DNA from: GCA-2726245 sp035513655
Lineage (GTDB): Bacteria; Planctomycetota; Planctomycetia; Pirellulales; Pirellulaceae
DNA length: 29,860 nucleotides
Assembly (NCBI GenBank): GCA_035513655.1
Contig: DATKBV010000630.1
Span: forward strand, 1-29,860
Reading direction: 5' to 3'
Within the stretch, counting starts at the first letter, position 1. The number at the start of each line of letters is the position of its first letter. Made by a program: the position numbers and the translations under genes. Shown in pieces: positions 22,881 to 29,860 of this stretch. The notes below the pieces were generated by a model. The model made no database searches. It saw nothing but the letters and a program-made list of their open reading frames with translations, and had not been told where the DNA came from.

Positions 22881-24779
22881 ATGGGTAGACGAAGTCGTCT
22901 TATCGGACGGCAGTTCGCGATCCCCTTGTTGGGCGCGCTCGTCACCGCTGCGCTGGCAGTCGATCTCGCATGGTCGCAAGGCCCGACGCGGCGCGGCGCG
23001 ATTCGCACGGCCCAAGCACCTACGAGCAGCCCCCTCATCCCGCCGGGACAAACACTGCCCACGGATGTCAACGAGCCGACGTCTGCTGAAGCCAGGTTTC
23101 TGCCAACACTTCCCTCCCCCAATACGCCGTCAAGTGAAGACATTACACCACTCCCACAAGAGGAGATTCAAGCCTATACCGTGCCCCTGCGTGGGCCTTC
23201 GGACAGGATGGTACTAGAGTCGGAAGACGGTCTGATTTCGCTCGTCGCGCGCAATGCATCGCTTCAAGACGTACTGATCGCTTTGGCGGAAACACAAGGA
23301 TTGAACCTGATCACGCAGGAATCCGTTAACTCGCAACTAAACGCTACTCTGCAGCGCGTACCGTTCGAAGACGTCTTGGACATCATTCTTTCAACAAGCG
23401 GTTACACTTGGGTTCGTAACCGCAACGTGATCCAAGTGACCAGCGTTTCCAACGCACAAAACCTGGCACCCGAGACGCAGGGACGAAGGGTGGAGGTCTT
23501 CCGACTCGATTTTGTCGCGGCCACGGACGTGAGTGGGGTCGTGCAAACGATGCTCTCCCCGGTCGGTACCGCGAACGTGATCGAAAGCTCACCGCTGGAC
23601 AACCGGAGAACACAAGACATTCTGGTCGTGCAAGATCTGCCAGGCTACCTCGAAAACATCCGTCAGTACATTCGCGGACACGATGTCCCGCCGCGCCAAG
23701 TTCTCATCGAGGCGTACATCCTGAAAGTCGATCTGGGTGACGATATGCGACATGGGGTCGACTTCGATCACATCTTCAGCCTGTCGAACAACATGTTCCA
23801 GATCCAGAGCAGCGGCTTCGCGAATTCCTCGGCGTCTCCAGGGTTCCTCGTGAATCTCAGCGGCGGCAATCTGGCTGGAGTGATCGAAATGCTGGAAATT
23901 ACGACCGACGCCAAGACGCTGGCATCGCCGAAAATTCGCGTGTTGAACGGCCAGACGGCCCGCATCCAAGTCGGCGAGCAACTGGGCTTTCGTGTCACCA
24001 CGACTACGGAAACAAGCACGTTGGAGAGTGTCGAGTTTTTGAATGTCGGCGTCGTGCTGGAGGTAACGCCCCGTATCGGCAGCAACGGCACAGTCATCAT
24101 GCGTGTCAGTCCCGAGGTTTCCAGCGGACAAGTGAATCCTGGCACCGGCTTGCCCGAACAGGAGACGACGGAGCTACAGACGGACGTCATGTTTCATGAT
24201 AATCAGGCGTATGTTGTCGGTGGCTTGATTCAAGAGACCGACACCGATACGCAAACTAAACTTCCCTGGCTGGGCAGCCTCAAACACGTTGGCTTCTTTT
24301 TTAAGCGCGCTGAAGTCGTCAAACACCGTTCCGAGATCATTGTGGCATTGCTGCCGCGTGTGATGCCGTTCGACCCAATCACGGAGCACCATCTGTTGAT
24401 GGAAACCGAACGCGCCACCACGCCACTCTTGTATGGACCGTTGCTCGAGAACCCGCGTCCCTGGGAGCCTCAACTGCCGGGCGCGTACACGAATCCGCAC
24501 ATGTATCGCTTGCCACCGGCTTGGGACTACCTTTCGTTGCAAGACAACTACGACTGCGACATTAAAACGGATTCTCGACGAGTCGAAACGATTGGCGATT
24601 CCGTTCCTATTGCGCCCGCGCCAGTGTTGCTAGACCCAGCGTCGGCCAATCATCGCCAACGCCCGGATATAGACGGGGCAATAAGTACAGCCCGCATAAC
24701 TCGACTCCCGCCCACAACCGCAACGGGTACGGCGCGCGGCGGAATTGCCCCCGCCACTCCGAATTCCATGCTACGTTAA
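22881..24779 (+). CDS. pilQ: Secretin (PilQ/GspD type outer-membrane channel)
   Basis: A 632-residue protein with a signal peptide (about 1-33). An N0/STN-like domain begins LISLVARNASLQDVLIALAETQG (about 113-190). An N1 domain carries the motif VLIEAYILKVDL. The secretin core (about 345-500) has LASPKIRVLNGQTARIQVGE, VGVVLEVTPRIGSNGTVIMRVSPEVSS, and the closing VVGGLIQETDTDTQTKLPWLG...HRSEIIVALLPRVM. It would form the outer-membrane gate of the pilus or secretion system. A C-terminal tail of about 120 residues beyond the core is Pro/Thr-rich and unusual. ATG 22881 has CGGAGG at 22864. PilQ and GspD cannot be separated by sequence alone here; the pilMNO neighbours favour PilQ. Confidence 0.94.
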   Translation: MGRRSRLIGRQFAIPLLGALVTAALAVDLAWSQGPTRRGAIRTAQAPTSSPLIPPGQTLPTDVNEPTSAEARFLPTLPSPNTPSSEDITPLPQEEIQAYTVPLRGPSDRMVLESEDGLISLVARNASLQDVLIALAETQGLNLITQESVNSQLNATLQRVPFEDVLDIILSTSGYTWVRNRNVIQVTSVSNAQNLAPETQGRRVEVFRLDFVAATDVSGVVQTMLSPVGTANVIESSPLDNRRTQDILVVQDLPGYLENIRQYIRGHDVPPRQVLIEAYILKVDLGDDMRHGVDFDHIFSLSNNMFQIQSSGFANSSASPGFLVNLSGGNLAGVIEMLEITTDAKTLASPKIRVLNGQTARIQVGEQLGFRVTTTTETSTLESVEFLNVGVVLEVTPRIGSNGTVIMRVSPEVSSGQVNPGTGLPEQETTELQTDVMFHDNQAYVVGGLIQETDTDTQTKLPWLGSLKHVGFFFKRAEVVKHRSEIIVALLPRVMPFDPITEHHLLMETERATTPLLYGPLLENPRPWEPQLPGAYTNPHMYRLPPAWDYLSLQDNYDCDIKTDSRRVETIGDSVPIAPAPVLLDPASANHRQRPDIDGAISTARITRLPPTTATGTARGGIAPATPNSMLR

Positions 24780-24820
24780 AAGTAGACGCATCCGCCGGGC
24801 CTGATGGAGAGGAATTCGAA

Positions 24821-25006
24821 ATGCCCAACTACCTGAATATCCCGGACGAGCTTCAGAGTTTGATTGAGAAACGCGAGCGAGACGATCGTCGCGCGGCGGA
24901 GCGTCTCGATGAAGATGATCTGGTTTCGAACGACGTCCCCTGTTCGGAGAGACGACTGAGTGAACGTCGGAGCGCGACACCGCGCCGAGAAGGGACCCCC
25001 GAATAG
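24821..25006 (+). CDS. Small, highly charged hypothetical protein
   Basis: A 61-residue protein with an unusually high share of Arg, Glu and Asp (IEKRERDDRRAAERLDEDD, then SERRLSERRSATPRREG). It is probably helical and partly disordered, with no membrane segment. The GGAGAGGA stretch at 24804-24811 is a good ribosome-binding site ahead of ATG 24821, which supports it as a real gene. It lies 41 bp after the secretin stop and may be the last gene of the operon. Function is unknown; a nucleic-acid-binding or regulatory peptide is possible. Confidence 0.6.
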   Translation: MPNYLNIPDELQSLIEKRERDDRRAAERLDEDDLVSNDVPCSERRLSERRSATPRREGTPE

Positions 25007-25313
25007 CCCAGCGGGACACGCAACTCCGCCCTGCGGTTCGGAGATAAACCAAAGGTTTCTCCAGCCAGCTTCCTTCCTCTGTCTTTTGCTGAGACAGTCG
25101 CTCTCAAATCAGGCATGGGCCGTAGAATCGGCCGATTTCCGTTTGAATGTGGGCAAGTCCTGGCATTTTACCAATGATTTGGCCTGATTGGTTGCGATGG
25201 CAAATGAGGCAGAGTAGCATAATAGCCTAGAGACTGCGGACAGAAACAGTTGTCCGGCGAGCCGGCGACTTGCCCGGCGTTCTTGACATGGCATATACCT
25301 GGAGACCATTTCG
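25007..25313. other. Gene-free leader/promoter region of the SHD1 protein gene
   Basis: Nothing coding is evident. The region is AT-richer than its surroundings around 25150-25230 and contains a possible TTGCGA (25191) and CATAAT (25217) pair with a rather long 20-base spacing. I cannot call it a promoter with confidence. TGGAGA at 25300 serves as the ribosome-binding site for the next gene. Confidence 0.35.
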
Positions 25314-26684
25314 ATGCGGAAGATCATTAAGAAGCTAACGTATGTAACGTTAGTGTGGGTCATTGTCGTACTGATGTCAGTCGACGTCACGTTGGCATGT
25401 CGTTGGGCTCGCGCCCGGCAGTGTGGGGCACCAGCAGTAGTCGAGTGGTCGGACGCAGCCCAGAAATCAGCGTGGCCAGCTCAGAAGGCTGGACCATGGC
25501 AGAAGAGCGATGCCGGGCAAGAGAGTTCCGAGCAAGGTCCTGCTCCCATGCCCGATGATCTGAGGGATCGCGGCACCGGAAGCCGGACGTCGCCGTCCGA
25601 CCAGCCTGCCACCCGTACGCCACCAGCGGTGCCAGCAGCTCCGGAGGAAGCACCGGCCCCTAGCCCCGAACCCTCTCCCGCGGTAGAAGCGCCTGCTCCT
25701 CCAGAGCCGGAGCCAGCGCCAACTCCGACTCCAGCGCCAGAAGCAGAACCCGCTCCTGCTCCCGCTGAACCTATTGACGACTTATTCGGTGACGCGCCAG
25801 CCGAAGCAACACCTGCGCCAATGCCACCAGCCGCGAATGACGATCTGTTCGGCGATCCACCGGCCGAGGCACCGGCTGAACCCGCTCCTGCTGCACCAGC
25901 CGCGGATGACGGACTCGGTGACTTGTTTGGCGATCCGCCTGCCGCTGCGGAAGCGATGCCAGCCGAGCCAGCACCAGCCGTCGATGATTTGTTTGGAGAA
26001 CCCCCGGCCGCAGCTCCGGCTGCGGAACCGACACCCGCAGTGGACGATCTGTTCGGCGAGCCTGCTGCCGAACGCACACCCGCGGTGGACGATCTGTTCG
26101 GTGAGCCAGCTGCTGAAGCACCCGCAGCCGAGCCAGAAGCCGCTCCTGTCGCTGACGACCTCTTCGGTGCACCAGCAGCCGAAGAAGCAATGCCGGCTGA
26201 CGATCTGTTTGGCGATGCTCCCGCTGGGGCCGCTGACGAAGCGCCTGCCGCTGCCGACGATTTGTTCGGCGAACCTGCAACAGAAGAGCCAGCACCGGCC
26301 GCAGTCGACGACCTGTTCGGCGAACCTGGGGCCGATGCTGCGCCAGCTGCCGACGATTCGCTGGATGACTTGTTTGGCACGCCCGTGCCAGCGGAAGCTG
26401 AAGAGGCTGCGCCCGCCGCCGCGGATGACCTGTTTGGCCAAGTACAGCCGCCAACTGCTCAACAACAGCTCGGGATGCGCCACTGGAGCGACAACACGGG
26501 CAACTTTGGGGTCGATGGTCAACTTGTCGAGATCCTCCACGGGAAAGTACGACTGTTGAAAGAGAATGGCCGAACTTGCACCGTTGAGCTGCGACGTCTA
26601 AGCAGAATCGATGCCGAGTACGTACAGCGGATCGCGGCGACGCATGGTCGTGGTCTGATCGGTCCTCAGTTGGTAACGCGCTAG
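25314..26684 (+). CDS. Exported Ala/Pro-rich DLFG-repeat protein with C-terminal SHD1 domain
   Basis: A 456-residue protein. The N-terminus is a signal sequence (hydrophobic 9-26, probable cleavage after VTLA, leaving Cys next). A linker follows to about 85, then a long Ala/Pro/Glu-rich region (about 86-385) that contains the pentapeptide DDLFG or a close variant twelve times at 15-27-residue spacing. Each is usually followed by Asp or Glu. The last 70 residues (RHWSDNTGNFGVDGQLVEILHGKVRLLKENGRTCTVELRRLSRIDAEYV) match the SHD1 domain (SLA1 homology domain 1). In yeast Sla1 this domain binds NPFxD peptides, and it is common in planctomycete proteins. The DNA is correspondingly GC-repetitive, creating false long ORFs in other frames. 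Cellular role unknown. Confidence 0.88.
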   Translation: MRKIIKKLTYVTLVWVIVVLMSVDVTLACRWARARQCGAPAVVEWSDAAQKSAWPAQKAGPWQKSDAGQESSEQGPAPMPDDLRDRGTGSRTSPSDQPATRTPPAVPAAPEEAPAPSPEPSPAVEAPAPPEPEPAPTPTPAPEAEPAPAPAEPIDDLFGDAPAEATPAPMPPAANDDLFGDPPAEAPAEPAPAAPAADDGLGDLFGDPPAAAEAMPAEPAPAVDDLFGEPPAAAPAAEPTPAVDDLFGEPAAERTPAVDDLFGEPAAEAPAAEPEAAPVADDLFGAPAAEEAMPADDLFGDAPAGAADEAPAAADDLFGEPATEEPAPAAVDDLFGEPGADAAPAADDSLDDLFGTPVPAEAEEAAPAAADDLFGQVQPPTAQQQLGMRHWSDNTGNFGVDGQLVEILHGKVRLLKENGRTCTVELRRLSRIDAEYVQRIAATHGRGLIGPQLVTR

Positions 26685-26711
26685 GCGACGCGCATCGTTG
26701 AAAGTAGGTAA

Positions 26712-26747
26712 AAAGGGGGTTCGGTGCTTAGGGTACCGACCCCCTTT
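26712..26747 (+). terminator. Rho-independent terminator after the SHD1 protein gene
   Basis: AAAGGGGG plus TCGGT (with one bulged T) pairs with ACCGA plus CCCCCTTT around a 9-base loop, 28 bp after the stop codon. The stem ends in TTTCTC, a modest T-tract. The flanking A-run would also allow function on the other strand. Confidence 0.8.
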
Positions 26748-26804
26748 CTCATTCAGCTGCATTTTCGGAGATCTGTACGGTGCTAAGTTGTTGCTTCTCG
26801 CGGC

Positions 26805-26903
26805 GAGGCTGTGAAAAAATTGGGACAGGCACCTCGCAGCTACGCGAAATCCTTGCAAAACACCGACATCCACTCGGAGCCAGTCCCATTTTTTCACAGC
26901 CTC
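26805..26903 (+). repeat. 99-bp hairpin repeat, copy 4
   Basis: A full-length copy in the same orientation as copies 2 and 3, with one G-to-A change (ATCCACTCGG). It ends 26 bp before the ThuA-like gene start. It is read through by an upstream extension of that ORF, which gives a spurious N-terminus. Confidence 0.92.
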
Positions 26904-26929
26904 GGTGTGTGGGTCGTTCCGTTGAGATT

Positions 26930-27757
26930 ATGGTCGCTGTTTGGTTCGCGTCGACCGTCGCCATGCTCGTTTCGACGGCCACCGTCGCGGCGGATCGCGT
27001 GGTCGAGAACAAGAAGGTTCTTCTCTTGTCACAAGGCCCCGATGGCCACCCTGCGATGACACACGAATACGCCGCGGGCTTGCGGGTCTTGGAGAAGTGC
27101 CTGGCGTCCGTTTCCGGCGTTGCGGTCACCCACGCAAACGCCGATAGCCCCTGGCCCGAAGGTCCTGAGTTGATCCGCGGTGCGGACTGTGCGGTGATGT
27201 TCCTCTCCGAAGGGGCTCGTTGGACACACGAAGACCCTCGTCGAATCGAAGCCTTCGCGCAACTGGCTGCGCGGGGTGGCGGATTCATTACATTGCACTG
27301 GGGAATGGGAACAAAGGAAGCTCGTTACATCGATGGCTACTTGAAACTGTTCGGCGGCTGTCACGGAGGCCCCGATCGAAAGTACAAAGTTCTTGACGCG
27401 GATGTCGTGATCGGGACTATCGATCATCCCATCACGCGCGGCATCGCGGACTTCTCCATTCACGAAGAGTTCTACTACGCGTTGAAGTTTGTCCCGGCCA
27501 GTAACCAACTCAAGCCAATCCTTCAGACGGAGATCGACGGCGCAACACAGACCGTCGCTTGGGCTTGGCAGCGTGGCGACAGCGGTCGCTCGTTCGGCTT
27601 TAGCGGCGGCCACTTTCATAAAAACTGGGAGCGAGTCGAATACCGGCGTCTCATCACCCAAGCAGTTCTGTGGTCACTCGATCTGCCCATTCCCGTAGCC
27701 GGTGTGGCTGTCGACATCGAGCCCGATGTTTTTCAGTCGCTGACAACCGAGCGTTAA
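26930..27757 (+). CDS. Exported ThuA-like domain protein
   Basis: A 275-residue protein. It has a signal peptide (hydrophobic 2-18, cleavage after TVAA at about 21). A ThuA-like (trehalose utilisation/glutamine amidotransferase-like fold) domain follows: KVLLLSQGPDGHP, HEYAAGLRVLEKCL, GADCAVMFLSEGARW, RGGGFITLHWGMGT, FGGCHGGPDRKY, HPITRGIADFSIHEEFYY and WAWQRGDSGRSFGFSGGHFHKNW. The family is abundant in planctomycetes and linked to carbohydrate breakdown, but its reaction is not established. ATG 26930 is chosen because the longer frame from 26780 would run through the hairpin repeat and lack a signal peptide. The ribosome-binding site is weak. It converges with the small tail-anchored gene. 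Confidence 0.88.
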   Translation: MVAVWFASTVAMLVSTATVAADRVVENKKVLLLSQGPDGHPAMTHEYAAGLRVLEKCLASVSGVAVTHANADSPWPEGPELIRGADCAVMFLSEGARWTHEDPRRIEAFAQLAARGGGFITLHWGMGTKEARYIDGYLKLFGGCHGGPDRKYKVLDADVVIGTIDHPITRGIADFSIHEEFYYALKFVPASNQLKPILQTEIDGATQTVAWAWQRGDSGRSFGFSGGHFHKNWERVEYRRLITQAVLWSLDLPIPVAGVAVDIEPDVFQSLTTER

Positions 27758-27852
27758 CGCACCAACGTGAACGCTGCGATCCCACAAAGTAGACGAGTCA
27801 CTCCGTGACTCGAAACAACCGAGCGTTAACCCACCAAGAAGAACGCTGTGAT
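27743..27852. repeat. Imperfect 38-bp direct repeat shared by two converging gene ends
   Basis: 27743-27780 and 27815-27852 agree at 33 of 38 positions (both begin ACAACCGAGCGTTAAC). The first copy includes the ThuA-like stop codon. The second includes the stop codon and last codons of the opposing small gene. Confidence 0.8.
27794..27812. terminator. Hairpin between convergent genes, possible bidirectional terminator
   Basis: CGAGTCAC (27794-27801) and GTGACTCG (27805-27812) form a perfect 8-bp stem with loop TCC, midway between two converging genes. No T-tract follows on either strand, so termination would not be a classic intrinsic one. Confidence 0.5.
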
Positions 27853-28143
27853 GGCGATCACCGCAATTGCCGCTGTGGCACCGGCGACAAACAGCCTGAT
27901 CGACGAACGAGTCCCGACGGAACTTGGTTCCGGCTCGAAGGTACAAATCTGAAACAGACGCTCAAGTGCCCGCTGATAGTCGATGTCATTGTGCAAGTGG
28001 ACTAGCTTGTCGAAATCCACCTTGCTCATGAAGCCGTGAAACCGCAGTTCACGGGAGGAGGCATCGTACGAAATGCGATCGACTAACTTCTCAGGAAACG
28101 ATAAATCGTCTGGAAGTCGGTCCAGCTTAACGGAACGCAACAT
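27826..28143 (-). CDS. Small tail-anchored membrane protein
   Basis: A 105-residue protein. The N-terminal 80 residues are soluble (KLDRLPDDLSFPEKLVDRISYD, then LRFHGFMSKVDFDKLVHL and DYQRALERLFQIC). One hydrophobic helix lies at the very C-terminus (LFVAGATAAIAVIAITAFFLVG), so the protein should be tail-anchored in the inner membrane and face the cytoplasm. I recall similar short proteins with LPxDLxFP and GFMS motifs in planctomycetes, but no function is known to me. ATG 28143 is preferred over GTG 28152. It lies 169 bp downstream of the acyl-CoA dehydrogenase gene on the same strand. Confidence 0.75.
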   Translation of the reverse strand: MLRSVKLDRLPDDLSFPEKLVDRISYDASSRELRFHGFMSKVDFDKLVHLHNDIDYQRALERLFQICTFEPEPSSVGTRSSIRLFVAGATAAIAVIAITAFFLVG

Positions 28144-28312
28144 GCTGGTCACTTTTGCTCACAACCAGGAATCGGGTAGTCCGAATCAGTATGAACACAG
28201 CAGCTTCCATGAACCGCTGCTTACAGGCGATTGTAACCAAGCAGTTTTCAGATGCAACTATCCTCAGTCTGTGCCCCACGCCCTTACCCTGCGGAGGGTG
28301 GGTAACGCCTTG

Positions 28313-29860
28313 TCAATCGTTCTTATACGGCATGAGGATCTGGTCTGGTTGCAGCCCGGCAATCGACTTGAACCCGCCGTCCGCGATCGCCGCTCCCAAG
28401 GTTGTCGCGTGCCGAAAGTAACGATCTGATGGACGTTTGCCGGTCAGTTCTCGCGCCAAGTCCTGACAGATCAGGTTGGCGGCATCGCGAATGACTTCGT
28501 CCTCCTGCCTGGCCGCGTACAGCGACGTACAAAGCATGACGACCAGCTTCTGAATACGCAACGAAAGTTCAGACATGCGACATTGCCGGTCGGCGAGCTT
28601 GAGTTGATGTCTTCGCATCGTACCGCTAATTTCCAGGGGCGAATTTTGCAGTCCCGCCGCGGCGAACTCGGCATGTTCGCGCAACGGACTCGGCATCGGC
28701 GGCAAACTCGGACGCGGCTTGGGCCACAGCGATTGCGACATGAACCAGTTCGCATAGGGCGGTAGAACTTCTTTCAACGCCCAAGCATGAGCAGGGTTCA
28801 ACGGATTTGGCCTCTTGATGCCAGCCGCTGCGAGTGCTTTGCCAATCGGCTCAAAGTACATCGTCCCATGCTGTTTGACCAGCGACTTGAAGAAAGCCAT
28901 GCCGAGCATCTCGCCTTCGCCTTCATAGATACAGGGTGCCAGGTACTCATGCACGTTGTCGCCAAACATATGTCCCGCGAGGAACGAGCGACCGCCGTGA
29001 GTCTTCATGAACAATTCGACGGCTGCTTCCTTTTGGGCCTCGCTGCCGAAAATTTTTGCGACAATACATTCCATCTCGCCGCGATAGCCTTCGTCGATCA
29101 GGCCCGAACACCACGCCACTAATGCATCGCAGGCCACGATCATTCCGGCCATTCGCCCGAGTCGCCGTTGGACAAGTTCTCGCTGCGAAATCGCCTCGCC
29201 GTAAGTCTTCCGGAACTTTGCCCAAGGAATCATGCTGGCCATCATCAGCCGCATCGTCCCCGCTGCGTTGGCACACAAGGCGACTCGGCCCAGATTTAAC
29301 CCATGGTACGCAATCGTGAGTCCGCTGCCTTTGATAGGTTGCAGAAGGTTGCTGGCGGGAACGCGGAAATCGTTGAAGATGATGCCGCGATTGTACGTGT
29401 GCTTTAAGGCATGCAGCCCATATTTGCGAAGCTGAAACTGATCGTTCTCTTCATCCGGCAGATCACAGATCAATACGGCCGGTCGGTTGTCGATCAAGCA
29501 GACCAAGCCAATGGTCCGCCCCGGAACCACATTGGTGATGAACAGCTTCTCGCCATTGACGACGTACTGATCGCCTTCGAGCCTCGCCGTTGTTTTGAGC
29601 GCCGTCAAGTCGGAGCCCGCGCCGGGTTCTGTCAAGGCAAACGCCGAGAGTCGCTCGCCACTGGCTAACCCGGGCAGAAACCGTTGCTTTTGCTCGTCGG
29701 TCCCAAATGTTCGCACGGGATCGACGGCCCCAATACAACCATGAACGGACGCGAGCCCGGCGACGGTTGGATCGGACATCGCCATCCGGGTCAGAAACCG
29801 GGCAAAGCTTCGGAACGGGGCACCAGTACCACCATGTTCTTGGCCGACAAGCAGCCCCCA
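28313..29860 (-). CDS. Acyl-CoA dehydrogenase (5' end beyond the window)
   Basis: At least 515 residues; the frame stays open to the window edge (reading LLVGQEHGGTGAPFRSFARF before the first internal Met), so the N-terminus is missing. FAD-dependent fatty-acyl oxidation in beta-oxidation is expected. Seen in order: the mid-domain ALTEPGAGSDLTALKTTA (FAD/substrate binding), GEKLFITN, then the C-terminal helical domain with FGSEAQKEAAVELFMKTHGGRSF and the catalytic-base motif CIYEGEGEM (Glu). About 150 residues follow the usual end of the fold and form a C-terminal extension, as in larger FadE-type enzymes. The stop is TGA at 28313. Confidence 0.93.
   Translation of the reverse strand, partial: WGLLVGQEHGGTGAPFRSFARFLTRMAMSDPTVAGLASVHGCIGAVDPVRTFGTDEQKQRFLPGLASGERLSAFALTEPGAGSDLTALKTTARLEGDQYVVNGEKLFITNVVPGRTIGLVCLIDNRPAVLICDLPDEENDQFQLRKYGLHALKHTYNRGIIFNDFRVPASNLLQPIKGSGLTIAYHGLNLGRVALCANAAGTMRLMMASMIPWAKFRKTYGEAISQRELVQRRLGRMAGMIVACDALVAWCSGLIDEGYRGEMECIVAKIFGSEAQKEAAVELFMKTHGGRSFLAGHMFGDNVHEYLAPCIYEGEGEMLGMAFFKSLVKQHGTMYFEPIGKALAAAGIKRPNPLNPAHAWALKEVLPPYANWFMSQSLWPKPRPSLPPMPSPLREHAEFAAAGLQNSPLEISGTMRRHQLKLADRQCRMSELSLRIQKLVVMLCTSLYAARQEDEVIRDAANLICQDLARELTGKRPSDRYFRHATTLGAAIADGGFKSIAGLQPDQILMPYKND

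Noticed and set aside
25481..26559. Long ORFs on both strands overlapping the DLFG-repeat gene (Ser/Ala/Gly-rich, Arg/Gln-rich)
   Set aside because: They are shadow frames of GC-rich repetitive DNA. The plus-strand frame has the signal peptide, the ribosome-binding site and the SHD1 domain.
26780..26929. N-terminal extension of the ThuA-like protein
   Set aside because: It translates the hairpin repeat and would bury the signal peptide.
28275..28312. Terminator after the acyl-CoA dehydrogenase gene (ACCCT/AGGGT hairpin)
   Set aside because: The stem is short and not followed by a T-run on the minus strand; too weak to list.
1..29860. CRISPR array, rRNA genes, replication origin or IS transposase
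   Set aside because: No regularly spaced short direct repeats, rRNA-like sequence, DnaA-box cluster or transposase gene was seen.

Overview
The window looks like chromosomal DNA of a planctomycete, probably of the Pirellula/Rhodopirellula type. The reasons are a DUF1207-type outer-membrane protein, an exported alanine/proline-rich protein ending in an SHD1 domain, a mixed type II secretion/type IV pilus operon, and palindromic intergenic repeats of a kind I associate with this phylum. The assignment rests on family recognition, not on a search.

Positions 1-6345 are an accessory region. A small excisionase-like HTH gene, a complete tRNA-Pro(GGG) gene and a tyrosine recombinase gene lie next to a 3' half of a second, different tRNA-Pro(GGG) at 1836-1877. 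I read this as the right end of an element integrated at the anticodon loop of a host tRNA-Pro, with its left end outside the window. Next comes a tightly overlapping three-gene minus-strand operon (2319-4572) of unrecognised function, whose last gene is PIN-like. An Mrr-type restriction endonuclease gene follows. It has the layout of an integron gene cassette, with GTTAGGC just upstream and a GCCTAAC...GTTAGGC attC-like site just downstream, but no integron integrase is visible.

Positions 6367-14423 hold chromosomal genes: a PhoA-type alkaline phosphatase, the DUF1207 protein, L-2-hydroxyglutarate oxidase (lhgO), a beta-barrel outer-membrane protein, a GAF/HD-GYP cyclic-di-GMP phosphodiesterase and a pilin-like protein. 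A 99-bp hairpin repeat occurs four times in the window (10850, 11931, 14465, 26805), always between genes. A second, 130-bp nested palindrome lies at 10967-11096.

Positions 14575-24779 form one long plus-strand operon: response regulator, membrane histidine kinase, STAS protein, GspE/PilB ATPase, GspF/PilC platform protein, a small membrane protein, PilM, PilN, PilO, a PilP/GspC-like protein and a secretin. Most junctions overlap or are only a few bases long. It should encode the envelope-spanning machine that assembles or secretes through pilin-like fibres, with a built-in two-component/STAS control module. No prepilin peptidase or PilT is present.

The rest holds a small charged protein, the SHD1/DLFG-repeat protein followed by a good terminator, a ThuA-like exported protein, a tail-anchored small protein on the minus strand, and an acyl-CoA dehydrogenase whose 5' end runs off the window.

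The best candidates for new biology are the three-gene PIN-like operon, the restriction gene in an integron-like cassette, the tRNA-carrying integration module, and the SHD1 protein that carries twelve ligand-like DLFG repeats.
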